From assembly GCA_009787695.1 (NCBI GenBank), contig WQSW01000022.1, forward strand, positions 10,315 through 44,882: a DNA stretch of 34,568 nucleotides, given 5' to 3'. Both the position numbers and the translations under genes were made by a program. The first letter of the stretch is position 1; each line of letters opens with the position of its first letter. This document shows positions 14,624 through 22,791 of this stretch, one piece after another. The notes under the pieces were generated by a model. It saw nothing but the letters and a program-made list of their open reading frames with translations, searched no databases and was not told where the DNA came from. This DNA comes from Treponema sp. (GTDB lineage: Bacteria > Spirochaetota > Spirochaetia > Treponematales > Breznakiellaceae).

Positions 14624-15010
14624 ATGGGAATTTTGAGTATTGTTTTATTAGTCTTTTTCGTTATCATTTCCGTGTTACTTATATTACTGGTTTTAGTCCA
14701 AACCGAAGATGGAAATCATCTTGGCGGTCTTTTTGCAGGAGGTTCGGATTCGGCTTTCGGCTCTCGTTCAGGAAATGTTCTTACCCGCACAACAACTATA
14801 CTAGGCGCTCTGTTCCTGATTGTAAGTCTCGGGCTTGCTCTGCTCAGCCGTACCAATGTCGGATCGGGTGTTGAAGAAGAAGCGCGGAGGCTCTCTACCG
14901 AAAGAACGCAAACCAATTGGCTGGAAGAAGAATTAAATCCGTCACAGAATGAGTTTTTAATTGATGATCACAGTGATCATGACCACGATCACGACGATCA
15001 TGATCATTAA
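14624..15010 (+). CDS. secG: Preprotein translocase subunit SecG with His/Asp-rich tail (128 aa)
   Basis: SecG is the small membrane subunit of the SecYEG channel. Residues 3-24 form the first span and about 56-75 the second, with the conserved loop between them (VQTEDGNHLGGLFAGGSDSAFGSRSGN). The start at 14624 has GGAG 9 nt upstream; an in-frame ATG at 14546 lies upstream of the predicted promoter and adds no SecG-like sequence. The family usually ends soon after the second span. Here about 50 more residues follow, finishing in a stretch of only Asp and His with one Ser (114-128), a probable metal-binding tail. It is the first gene of the operon that continues through a IIA-like protein and V/A-ATPase subunits. 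Confidence 0.92.
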   Translation: MGILSIVLLVFFVIISVLLILLVLVQTEDGNHLGGLFAGGSDSAFGSRSGNVLTRTTTILGALFLIVSLGLALLSRTNVGSGVEEEARRLSTERTQTNWLEEELNPSQNEFLIDDHSDHDHDHDDHDH

Positions 15011-15039
15011 AGACAAGATCATTAAGGCCAGAGGTTTTT

Positions 15040-15513
15040 ATGATACTGCAAGATGTATTACTGCCTGAGTTTATCAAAGTTGATCTTGAAGCCGAAGATA
15101 AAGACGAAGTATTTGAAGAACTCGTTGCGTATTATTGTCAAGCCGACAAATCATCTTCTCATGATGAAATACTTGAAGCGATACTTACAAGAGAAGCCAA
15201 GATGTCGACAGGTATTCACAAAGGTATTGCAGTTCCTCACGGAAAAACAAATGCTGTAGAAACAATGAAAGGTGTTCTTGGAATTTCCCGCAAAGGTGTT
15301 CAATACGATGCATTGGACGGGGAACCTGTTTATCTTCTTTTTTTGATTATCTCTCCAATGGAAGACTCTGAAAAATATTTAAGGTTGTTAAAACATTTAG
15401 CGGAACTGATCGAAATACCGCAGTTTCAAATTGAATTGCAATCGCAAAAAGATTCTCAGAGTGCGTATAAAATTATACGCAAATTTGAAGAATTGCTTGC
15501 CGCTCAAAATTGA
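15040..15513 (+). CDS. PTS IIA (fructose/nitrogen type) domain protein (157 aa)
   Basis: A single PTS_EIIA type 2 domain. The phosphorylated histidine is H67 in GIAVPHGKT, and other family features (ILTREAKMSTGI, LFLIISPMEDSEKYLRLL) are complete. Alone, without IIB or IIC, it resembles PtsN/EIIA-Ntr, a regulatory protein phosphorylated through a PTS chain and acting by protein contact instead of sugar uptake. GAGG lies 5 nt before the ATG. Its place between secG and ATPase genes suggests a link to energy status; that link is inference. The next gene starts 2 nt after its stop. Confidence 0.88.
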   Translation: MILQDVLLPEFIKVDLEAEDKDEVFEELVAYYCQADKSSSHDEILEAILTREAKMSTGIHKGIAVPHGKTNAVETMKGVLGISRKGVQYDALDGEPVYLLFLIISPMEDSEKYLRLLKHLAELIEIPQFQIELQSQKDSQSAYKIIRKFEELLAAQN

Positions 15514-15515
15514 TT

Positions 15516-15866
15516 ATGGCGAAAGATGTGCATCAAGAGAAAGATGATTCTTCTCGGGGTATGCTTGGGCATTTATTGGAAGTTGAAGCGCAAGCTTCCT
15601 CTCTTGTAAATGATGCAGAAACGGAAGCCGCAAGGCGTATCCACGAAAATGAAGAAAAAAACCGCATCGCATACGAACATCGTTTTAAAGAAGAAATTCA
15701 AAAACAAGAAGAATCTCTTTTAAAAGAAAAAGAAATTATCAGAGCAAAATACCAAAAAGAGCTTGATGACTACAGGAAAGAAATTGATTCCATCAAGGTT
15801 GATGAGGATCATTTTTCCGCTCTTTTAAATGAATTTTTATTAGTTAAAAATCCGCAGGATTTTTAG
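15516..15866 (+). CDS. V/A-type ATPase peripheral-stalk (G/H-like) coiled-coil subunit (116 aa)
   Basis: A charged, almost entirely helical protein of heptad-like EEKNRIAYEHRFKEEIQKQE and KEKEIIRAKYQKELDDY segments, with the LLEVEAQASSLVNDAETEA opening common in V/A-ATPase G/H stator subunits. These pair with subunit E to tie the catalytic head to subunit I. The ATG at 15516 is used; an in-frame TTG at 15510 overlaps the upstream stop and is equally possible, since neither has a clear ribosome site. The assignment rests on coiled-coil character and position before subunit C. Subunit E itself is not in this cluster. Confidence 0.72.
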   Translation: MAKDVHQEKDDSSRGMLGHLLEVEAQASSLVNDAETEAARRIHENEEKNRIAYEHRFKEEIQKQEESLLKEKEIIRAKYQKELDDYRKEIDSIKVDEDHFSALLNEFLLVKNPQDF

Positions 15867-15879
15867 CAAGGTTAAAATT

Positions 15880-16959
15880 ATGAGTTCTGACAGCGGTTAT
15901 GCATATGCTAAAGCAAGCTGGATAATCGGCAAATCTTTTTTGGGAAAAAGATTACCGCTTCTTTCAGGGCTTCATACATTATACGAACTGGACAGATTGG
16001 TTTTTCCCGAACACCGCAAAGAACTTCCCGGAAGAGAGCTGTTAGTTGACATGGAAAGACGTATTATTGAAAGAGCAGTGCGTCAAATATTATCAATTGT
16101 AAACGCTTTTACTGAACCGCCGAAACTTTTAGTGCGTATGATAAAAGGGTTTGAGTACAGCGATCTTAAAGAATGTCTTGCACATATTATAAACGGCACA
16201 GAAAAACCTGTTATCAGCGATATTGGGCGTTTTAAAACCGTGCGTTTTGAAAATTATCCTGATGTTGTATCTATGATCAAAAAAACCGAATTTGAATTTC
16301 TTCTTTCTGATGATTTAAAAAATATAAAACAAGGCATGAATGCATCAAACTCAGTCTGGTCTTCTGTTGATTTAACAGCAATCGAAACAAAATTAGATTT
16401 CCGTTTTTATCAAGGTTTAATAGAAAGCCTTAATCAGCTTTCTGATGATGATCGCGAAGTTGCATCGCGTCTTATTTTTGATGAAATTTCTTTGCGTAAT
16501 TGCGTGTGGGCTTTGCGTCTTCGCACTTATTATCAAAAAAGCGAGATAGAAACCGCAAAACATTTAATGGATTTTAAACTTCATAAAAACTTTTATCAAA
16601 AAAGAGCATCTGTTGCAACAGACGCTTTAATTTCTTTGGATTTACCTCTTGATGTGCGCCTTCCCTGGCAAGGCTGGAAATGGGAGAGATTTTTAAACAG
16701 CGAAGAAGCGGCGTCGCAGCAAACAGCAGTACATTGGATGGTTGATCCGCGTTTTTTTCAAAATGCCGCAACGCAATATTTACATCACCTTGCTTTTCAT
16801 AATTTTCACACTCTGCCTATGTCTGTCAGTGCAATTTATTGTTTTATCAAACTAAAACAATTTGAAGAAGATATACTTACAAGTGTTGCAGAAGGCTTGG
16901 CACTTGGAATGGATAGTTCTGCTGTTTTTAAATTGCTGATACATGCGGAGGTAAACTGA
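15880..16959 (+). CDS. atpC: V/A-type ATPase subunit C (359 aa)
   Basis: Subunit C (AC39 family) is the cytoplasmic socket that joins the D/F axle to the membrane c-ring. The protein is helical and charged, with no membrane span; its length is normal. Features such as YAYAKASWIIGKSFLGKRLP at the start, LRNCVWALRLRTYYQKSEIE in the middle and the repeated helical architecture fit the spirochaetal C subunit. AAGG lies 8 nt before the ATG. It begins 13 nt after the G-like gene and overlaps subunit I by 1 nt, so expression is coupled. Confidence 0.8.
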   Translation: MSSDSGYAYAKASWIIGKSFLGKRLPLLSGLHTLYELDRLVFPEHRKELPGRELLVDMERRIIERAVRQILSIVNAFTEPPKLLVRMIKGFEYSDLKECLAHIINGTEKPVISDIGRFKTVRFENYPDVVSMIKKTEFEFLLSDDLKNIKQGMNASNSVWSSVDLTAIETKLDFRFYQGLIESLNQLSDDDREVASRLIFDEISLRNCVWALRLRTYYQKSEIETAKHLMDFKLHKNFYQKRASVATDALISLDLPLDVRLPWQGWKWERFLNSEEAASQQTAVHWMVDPRFFQNAATQYLHHLAFHNFHTLPMSVSAIYCFIKLKQFEEDILTSVAEGLALGMDSSAVFKLLIHAEVN

Positions 16960-18965
16960 TGTTACTCCCGCGTAAAATGAAATTTATCGAGCTTACAGTT
17001 TTTAAAAATGATATGGATGCCGTTCTTGAATATCTTGGAAAATCGGCAGTTATGCAATTTTCTGAACCGCAAAGTACAGCAGACAATGCAGCAGTTGCTG
17101 AGATAAGAGATAAAATAGAAAGAATACATGATGCGGCAGAGTTTATCGGCGGAAAGATAGGAATTGATTATTACGAAGATGATGAAGAAAATATTGTTCT
17201 GCCGGGTAAAGAAGAAATAGATCTTACAGAGAATCTTTGCAGCACAATTGAAAATTTAAAAGAAATTGAACATAAAACAATACAGGAAAAACAGCGGATA
17301 AGAGAAACAATTACAGAGGCAAGAGCTTTCTCCAAAATGAATGTTCCGTTCTCTGATTTTGATCATCTTTCTTATTTAACTTTGCGTCTTGGCCGGCTTG
17401 AAATGAAAGAAATTCAAACATTGCGGGAAAATCTTGGAGAACGTGCCGTGATTATCCCGTTAGGTGACGGAAACCGTATCCTTGCTGCAAGTTCAAAAAA
17501 AGGACGCTTTGCACTTGATACACAATTAAAAAAAGTTTCTTTTGAGCCGATTTCAATTCCTGAAAATTACCGCGGTGTTCCTGTTGATATGTTAAAAAGT
17601 CTAAATGAACAGTATCAAAATCTTGAAAAAGAACTTGATAAAATAAAAGCAGACAAAGAAAAAATGGCACAGGAATACACAGGTGATCTTGAAAGGCTTG
17701 TTTCTTCATGGCATAACGCTCTAATAATAGAAGGGATTAAATCCAGATTTACTTCTACAAATACTTTATATCATTTTTCCGGTTGGACGCCGTTAGATAC
17801 AGAGGCGAAACTTGTTAAAGATTTATCTGCGTTAACTGACGGAAGAATAGCTGTTCATTCTTACACGCCGGATGAAGTGCCGTCGATTCAAAGCGGAAAA
17901 GAAAAAGTGCCTGTAGCAATGAAACATAATAGTTTTGTAAAAGGTTTTGAAAGTGTTGTGTTTTCCTACGGAGCGCCGTTATACGGAACAATTGATCCCA
18001 CACCTATAGTAGCATTCTTTTTTACATTGATGTTTGGGATTATGTTCGGAGATGTAGGGCAAGGTTTTGTACTTTTGCTTGCAGGTATTTTATTAAATAA
18101 AATTCCCTCCTTCTTGCCGAAGTTTAAAAAGTTTTCTACGCCGCTTATTTCTGTCGGTATAGCATCGATGATTATGGGCTTTCTTGCAGGTTCGGTTTTT
18201 GCAAATGAAAAATTACTAGTAGTTCCGACAAGAGCGATTACCTCTTTTCTTTTCGGTAAGCCGATGGATCACATTCTGCACATTTTACCTATGGCGGGGG
18301 AAGGCGGAAGCATTACAAAATTACTGTACTTTTTTGGTTTTACTATTTCTATAGGAATTGTAATTAATTCATTGGGATTACTTATAAATATTTATAACCG
18401 ATGTGTACTTAAAAAATATCAAGCCGCCTTTTTTTCCAAGACAGGATTAGCAGGGCTTGTATTTTTTTGGTACGCGATTTTTATAGGATTGCGGCTGATA
18501 TTCGGCGGAAAATTTGAAGGATACGATATTGCATGCCTTACAGTTCCTGTTCTATGCATCTTTTTTGGTCCTATTATTTGGAAATTAATTTCGCGTCAGA
18601 AACCCGTTATAGAATTCGGGATTTTTACTTTTATAATGGAAGGATTTGTAGAAGTGATGGAAACAATTTCTAATTATCTTTCCAATACAATTAGTTTTTT
18701 GCGTGTCGGTGCATTCGCTCTTGCTCATGCGGTTTTTTCATTTATCATTTTTTATTTTACAGACGAGCTTGCCCGTTCCGGCATTGCAGGAACATTTTCC
18801 GCTGTGTTAATATCAATTATAGGGAATACAATCATCATCGTTCTGGAAGGATTAATTGTTGCTATACAGGTTGTACGCTTGCAATATTATGAATTTTTTA
18901 ATAAATTTTTTATTGAGACAGGAGTTGAGTTTGCGCCGTTCAGGTTCAAATCAAAAAACATATAA
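16959..18965 (+). CDS. atpI: V/A-type ATPase subunit I (668 aa)
   Basis: Subunit I (a-subunit homologue) forms the ion half-channels. The N-terminal cytoplasmic half (1-345) is coiled-coil rich. The C-terminal half has about seven membrane helices, beginning with the diagnostic FFFTLMFGIMFGDVGQG. The conserved arginine that faces the rotor carboxylate lies in NTISFLRVGAFALAHAV, followed by LEGLIVAIQVVRLQYYEFF. GGAGG lies 8 nt upstream and the start codon shares a base with the stop of subunit C. The residues do not settle whether protons or sodium are moved. Confidence 0.93.
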   Translation: MLLPRKMKFIELTVFKNDMDAVLEYLGKSAVMQFSEPQSTADNAAVAEIRDKIERIHDAAEFIGGKIGIDYYEDDEENIVLPGKEEIDLTENLCSTIENLKEIEHKTIQEKQRIRETITEARAFSKMNVPFSDFDHLSYLTLRLGRLEMKEIQTLRENLGERAVIIPLGDGNRILAASSKKGRFALDTQLKKVSFEPISIPENYRGVPVDMLKSLNEQYQNLEKELDKIKADKEKMAQEYTGDLERLVSSWHNALIIEGIKSRFTSTNTLYHFSGWTPLDTEAKLVKDLSALTDGRIAVHSYTPDEVPSIQSGKEKVPVAMKHNSFVKGFESVVFSYGAPLYGTIDPTPIVAFFFTLMFGIMFGDVGQGFVLLLAGILLNKIPSFLPKFKKFSTPLISVGIASMIMGFLAGSVFANEKLLVVPTRAITSFLFGKPMDHILHILPMAGEGGSITKLLYFFGFTISIGIVINSLGLLINIYNRCVLKKYQAAFFSKTGLAGLVFFWYAIFIGLRLIFGGKFEGYDIACLTVPVLCIFFGPIIWKLISRQKPVIEFGIFTFIMEGFVEVMETISNYLSNTISFLRVGAFALAHAVFSFIIFYFTDELARSGIAGTFSAVLISIIGNTIIIVLEGLIVAIQVVRLQYYEFFNKFFIETGVEFAPFRFKSKNI

Positions 18966-18976
18966 AAGGAGAAATT

Positions 18977-19291
18977 ATGAAAAAAATATTTTTATTGATG
19001 CTGATTAGCGTCTCGATTTTTGCGCCTGCTGTAATGCTTGCTCAGGATCATTCATCGGAGAATGTTTCAGAAACATCGATTGCAGATTCGCTTAAATGCA
19101 TTGCCGCCGCTTTAGCGGTTGGCATTTCCTGCATAGCAGGCGGGATAGCGGTAGGCAGGATAGGTTCTGCCGCAATGGGCGCAATGAGCGAGAACCCTGA
19201 CCTTTTCGGAAAAGCACTGCCTTACGCAGGACTTGCCGAAGGTATTTGTCTTTGGGGCTTTCTTGTTGCACTTTTAATTCTGTTTATATAA
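18977..19291 (+). CDS. atpK: V/A-type ATPase subunit K, rotor proteolipid (104 aa)
   Basis: The rotor-ring subunit. After an N-terminal hydrophobic signal-like segment (1-22) come two helices: LAVGISCIAGGIAVGRIGSA and the second carrying the ion-binding glutamate E88 in AGLAEGICLWGF. The AAMGAMSENPDLFGKALP loop is typical. This is the single-hairpin form, not the four-helix form. AAAGGAG lies 7 nt before the ATG. The extra N-terminal segment suggests insertion with a cleaved or retained leader. It follows subunit I by 11 nt. Confidence 0.92.
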   Translation: MKKIFLLMLISVSIFAPAVMLAQDHSSENVSETSIADSLKCIAAALAVGISCIAGGIAVGRIGSAAMGAMSENPDLFGKALPYAGLAEGICLWGFLVALLILFI

Positions 19292-19302
19292 CGGACATCA
19301 AG

Positions 19303-19659
19303 GTGGAACTTTATTTTTTAGGTGACGAAGAACTTGTAACAGCGTTTCGTTTTATCGGCATAGAAGGATTAGCCGTAAGGGATGCAGATGAGGCAATCGC
19401 TGTTTTCAGAAAAATCACCGAAAAGATTGAAGATATCGATCTGAGCGGCTTGTCAAATAAAATTCCATCAGAACAAGATAATTGTCAGATTCTGATCATG
19501 ACAGAAGAAACTGCCGATTGGCTTGGTGATTACATGATCAATTGGCAATTATCCGGTAATTTTCCGCTTGTAGTTGAAATACCGGGCTTAGCAGGACGGC
19601 TTGCAGGCAGGAAAACTCTGGTAGAAGCTATTCGGGAAGCGATTGGGATTCATGTTTAA
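19303..19659 (+). CDS. atpF: V/A-type ATPase subunit F (118 aa)
   Basis: Subunit F is part of the central axle with subunit D. The conserved opening ELYFLGDEELVTAFRFIGIEG begins directly after a GTG at 19303, which I take as the start. The longer in-frame version from 19246 overlaps the K gene by 46 nt and adds only residues of another frame. Later features (EETADWLGDYM, LVVEIPGLAGR) fit the family. No strong ribosome site is seen. The gene is followed with zero spacing by the pseudouridine synthase. Its partner D is not encoded in this window. Confidence 0.85.
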   Translation: MELYFLGDEELVTAFRFIGIEGLAVRDADEAIAVFRKITEKIEDIDLSGLSNKIPSEQDNCQILIMTEETADWLGDYMINWQLSGNFPLVVEIPGLAGRLAGRKTLVEAIREAIGIHV

Positions 19660-20577
19660 ATGGAATTAATTGCAGGCGAAAATGATGCAGGACGCAGGCT
19701 TGACAGAATTTTGCGCAAAGCCTTACCCGATCACCCATTATCATTGATTCACAGATTGCTGCGTAAAAAACAAGTATTTAAAAACGGAAAACCTGCAAAG
19801 GCGCAAGATCGTGTTGAATACGGAGATAAAATAACAATACCGTCTGTAAAAGATAATAACGGTAAAAAATCTTGTACTAAAGAGATTCAAAAAAAGACGC
19901 AATTAGAAATACTCTGGGAAGGTTTAGGTTTAATTGCTGTTAATAAACCTGCAGGGATTGCAGTGCACGGTCAAGATAGTTTAGAAGAAACAGTTCAATC
20001 TTTTCTTTCAGATAAACTGCCTCCGTCAATTTCGTTTAAACCAGGTCCCTTGCATCGGCTGGATAAACCTTCAAGCGGGATTGTTGTTTTTTCTGTCGGC
20101 TTGGAAGGCGCGCGTCTTTTTTCATTATTGATGAGGGAGCGGAAAATAAAAAAAACTTATCTTGCAGTTGTAGAAGGGATAATAAACAGTGAAGAAGTCT
20201 GGCAGGACGAACTTATCCGTGATCATGAAAAGAAAAAAACTTTTATTAAAGGAAGAGAGCCCTTAATGAATAGGGGAGAGCATTCAAAGTTTGCAATTAC
20301 CAAAGTTACACCTCTTGCAGTTGAAGACGGTAATACTTTAATAAAAGCGGAAATAGCAACAGGCAGGACACATCAAATACGCGCACAGGCTGCCGCACAC
20401 GGGCATCCGTTGTTAGGTGACATTAAGTATAACGGAAAGAAAGAAACAACAAAGAAAAAAACAAGTAATTTTTTTCTTCATGCATGGAAACTTGAGTTTT
20501 TGGAATATTTAATAGAAGCGCCGATAGATAAAAAGCATCCGTTTATTGTTAAGTTTGGATACTCTGTCATAGAGTAA
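19660..20577 (+). CDS. RluA-family pseudouridine synthase (305 aa)
   Basis: The enzyme isomerises uridine to pseudouridine in RNA, probably 23S rRNA. An S4-like RNA-binding domain (about 10-65: DAGRRLDRILRKALP, RKKQVFKNGK) precedes the catalytic domain, whose aspartate is D135 in LHRLDKPSSG. Other RluC/RluD marks are VNKPAGIAVHG and GRTHQIRAQAAAHGHPLLGD. The S4 plus catalytic layout fits RluC or RluD; the target base cannot be decided from sequence alone. It starts immediately after the stop of subunit F without its own ribosome site, so it is the tail of the ATPase operon. A 121-nt gap with a new promoter follows. Confidence 0.9.
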   Translation: MELIAGENDAGRRLDRILRKALPDHPLSLIHRLLRKKQVFKNGKPAKAQDRVEYGDKITIPSVKDNNGKKSCTKEIQKKTQLEILWEGLGLIAVNKPAGIAVHGQDSLEETVQSFLSDKLPPSISFKPGPLHRLDKPSSGIVVFSVGLEGARLFSLLMRERKIKKTYLAVVEGIINSEEVWQDELIRDHEKKKTFIKGREPLMNRGEHSKFAITKVTPLAVEDGNTLIKAEIATGRTHQIRAQAAAHGHPLLGDIKYNGKKETTKKKTSNFFLHAWKLEFLEYLIEAPIDKKHPFIVKFGYSVIE

Positions 20578-20663
20578 ATATTATTTTTTATAATACCGTT
20601 TTATCTGCTTGTTAACATGAAATTCCGCTTTTTTCAGTCTATTACCGGAAACTTACCCCCTTC

Positions 20664-20692
20664 TTGACAAAAACTGCTTATTATATGAATAT
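20664..20692 (+). promoter_or_regulatory. Promoter of the DUF212-Rnf-like operon
   Basis: A perfect TTGACA (20664-20669) is followed after 17 nt by GAATAT (20687-20692), 6 nt and the ATG at 20699. A better-looking TATAAT at 20690-20695 would need a 20-nt spacer. In the first reading the mRNA begins at the start codon, as at 10919 and 29059. No Shine-Dalgarno is present. Confidence 0.5.
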
Positions 20693-20698
20693 AATGAA

Positions 20699-21172
20699 AT
20701 GACAGTGGTTGCGGCCTTAAAGTCCCTGTTTTTAAATAAAATATTCTTATCCACAGTATTAAGTATGTGTATCGCTCAATTTTTAAAGATGATATTTTAT
20801 TTACTATCACGTAAAAAAAAGAGAACTTGGGAGGCGATTGAAACCATGCTTTGGCGGACAGGCGGTATGCCGTCAAGCCATTCGGCTGTTGTTTGCGCGC
20901 TTGCCACCGCTACCGGGATTTATGAAGGGGTATCATCAACTTATTTTGTTATAGCTCTCATTTTAGCCTTAGTTGTTCTTCGCGATTCTGTGGGTGTCAG
21001 AAGGGCTTCCGGTTTACAGGCAAAAGCGTTAAATAATTTGGGAAGACAAATAGCTAAAATCACCGAGCAGGAATTCCATTCAGTTAAAGAAATTCAAGGT
21101 CATACTCCGCTGGAAGTATTGGTGGGATCTTGTCTGGGTATTGTGATTGCAGTTGTTATCTTTCTGTTATAG
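20699..21172 (+). CDS. DUF212 (divergent PAP2) membrane protein (157 aa)
   Basis: A small membrane protein related to acid phosphatase/PAP2 enzymes. The motifs GGMPSSHSAVV, LRDSVGVRRASG and GHTPLEVL are those of DUF212, with hydrophobic segments at about 13-35, 62-95 and 138-157. The function of DUF212 proteins is not established; phosphatase activity on a lipid phosphate is a family-level guess. It starts a tight plus-strand operon: the next gene begins 8 nt after its stop and seven more follow. A GTG two codons downstream is an alternative start. Confidence 0.88.
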   Translation: MTVVAALKSLFLNKIFLSTVLSMCIAQFLKMIFYLLSRKKKRTWEAIETMLWRTGGMPSSHSAVVCALATATGIYEGVSSTYFVIALILALVVLRDSVGVRRASGLQAKALNNLGRQIAKITEQEFHSVKEIQGHTPLEVLVGSCLGIVIAVVIFLL

Positions 21173-21180
21173 GTATTGTT

Positions 21181-22788
21181 ATGGCAGTTTTCCGCTCTGT
21201 GTTCTTACAGCCTTTACTTATCATATTAATTTCTTTGTCCGTTTCGTTAGGGCTTCTTTTTCTCGGCTCTTTAATGGGGTACGAAGAATTTAAAGGCGGC
21301 TATGCGGTGCTTTCAACCGATGTTTCTGTTGATGACAGAATGCTTGTTTCGCTTTTAAATAATGAACACGGGTTTTTAGACATTTTCGCAGGAAAGCCTG
21401 TTTCTGAATCTACTCAATGGGTAGTGCTTGATAATTTTGAGTCACTGGAAACGGTTGCGCTGGATAAATATTTTTCAAGAGTTTTTCCCTTTGATCCGCG
21501 ATATGACGGATATGCAGAAAAATTAAGAGATATATTTATTAAAGACGGAAAAAGATATGTTTATATTCCTCTTGCCGCAGGTAATTGGAATTCCGCTTCT
21601 ATTGATAAACAAATCGCTTCTCTTTTAAATGATATCCCTTATTCTGTTGATTATTCAGGAATAGGCAGACCTTTATTATTTTTCTTTATTATGTATGCAG
21701 CAGCTTCTTTATGTTTTCTGATTATTTGCTTGGCACGGAATAAAGCGCATTACGGTTATAAAATTATTATCGCTCTTGTTCCTGTATTATCTTCTCTTGC
21801 ATTTTTCGGCGCATCAGGGATAGGTTGCGCGGCTCTTTTTTTAGCAGCCTTTGTTGTGTTAAAAGAGCCGTTAGGTGAAATTGCTGTGCATCAGGGACAA
21901 TCTCAATCAAATCAAGTAAAAACAAATACGTTTAAAAAATTTATTAAAGAAAAAATTGTTAATTTTAGGTTTTATTATTTATTAGTATTTGCAATTTTTG
22001 CATCTGTTGCTGTAATTGTTGTTTTTTCTCAGATAAAACCTTTGTTTTTACTTACAGTCTTTTTTGCCGCTCTTTTTGTTTATATTTTATCTTTAAAAAT
22101 ATCATCTATTTACAGTATACAGCGCAGAAGATTTTCTCCTGTAATGATTATTAAAAAGCGTTTTCCGGATTTCTCTTTTTCTTTTTATATGCTACCCTTT
22201 GCCGCAGCCGCTTTTTTAACTTTGTTTTTAGCTGTTTATCAAACTTCCTCTTATGTAACAGATACTAAGTTTGATATCGCGCTTGATGAGCAGGATTATT
22301 ATCAGCATTTAGAATATCAAACTTCATTTTCGACACGTCAGTTTGGATCGCAAAGCAAAGATTTTCCTTCTTTCTTTTTTGATACAGACGGGCTTCCTGC
22401 AATTAAAACACCGGTAAACAATTCTATAGAAACGCAGCAGTTTCCGCCGTTTCCGTTAAAACATTTAATGGATTTTTTTTATATGGTTAATTCAGGTGAA
22501 AAAACAAATTCGGGCAATGCACACTCTGTAAGATCGGACAATTTATCGGAAAAAATAGTGTTATTGGTTTTAGTATTTTTTGCTTTAGCCGGGTTTTTTA
22601 TCAAACGTAAAAATGATTATTCTTTGCGTTTTGATTTTTCCGGTTTCAGAAGAATGGCAGGTGAATCACGCGGAATAGGTATTAACTGGAATAAGACTTT
22701 ACTGTATAATGATAGAAATCAAAAACGCAGCCAGCCAGCAAATTTGGGAAGGCAGACGTTACTTGGCAGTTACCGAAAGGATGCATAA
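21181..22788 (+). CDS. Unrecognised multi-pass membrane protein upstream of rnfC (535 aa)
   Basis: I do not recognise a named family. The start at 21181 is preferred over an in-frame ATG at 21130, which overlaps the DUF212 gene. One N-terminal span (about 8-32) is followed by an extracytoplasmic region (about 35-160). Then come hydrophobic segments PLLFFFIMYAAASLCFLI, PVLSSLAFFGASGIGCAALF, YYLLVFAIFASVAVIVVF, PLFLLTVFFAALFVYIL, FYMLPFAAAAFLTLFLAV and one near the end (VLLVLVFFALAGFFI). No cofactor motif is seen. It is 3 nt from rnfC and likely forms part of, or assists, the Rnf-like complex; that role is inferred from position only. Confidence 0.7.
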   Translation: MAVFRSVFLQPLLIILISLSVSLGLLFLGSLMGYEEFKGGYAVLSTDVSVDDRMLVSLLNNEHGFLDIFAGKPVSESTQWVVLDNFESLETVALDKYFSRVFPFDPRYDGYAEKLRDIFIKDGKRYVYIPLAAGNWNSASIDKQIASLLNDIPYSVDYSGIGRPLLFFFIMYAAASLCFLIICLARNKAHYGYKIIIALVPVLSSLAFFGASGIGCAALFLAAFVVLKEPLGEIAVHQGQSQSNQVKTNTFKKFIKEKIVNFRFYYLLVFAIFASVAVIVVFSQIKPLFLLTVFFAALFVYILSLKISSIYSIQRRRFSPVMIIKKRFPDFSFSFYMLPFAAAAFLTLFLAVYQTSSYVTDTKFDIALDEQDYYQHLEYQTSFSTRQFGSQSKDFPSFFFDTDGLPAIKTPVNNSIETQQFPPFPLKHLMDFFYMVNSGEKTNSGNAHSVRSDNLSEKIVLLVLVFFALAGFFIKRKNDYSLRFDFSGFRRMAGESRGIGINWNKTLLYNDRNQKRSQPANLGRQTLLGSYRKDA

Positions 22789-22791
22789 ATT

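Noticed and set aside
19246-19302. Longer ATPase subunit F starting at 19246
   Set aside because: The region is the end of the K gene read in another frame; the conserved F opening begins at the GTG at 19303.
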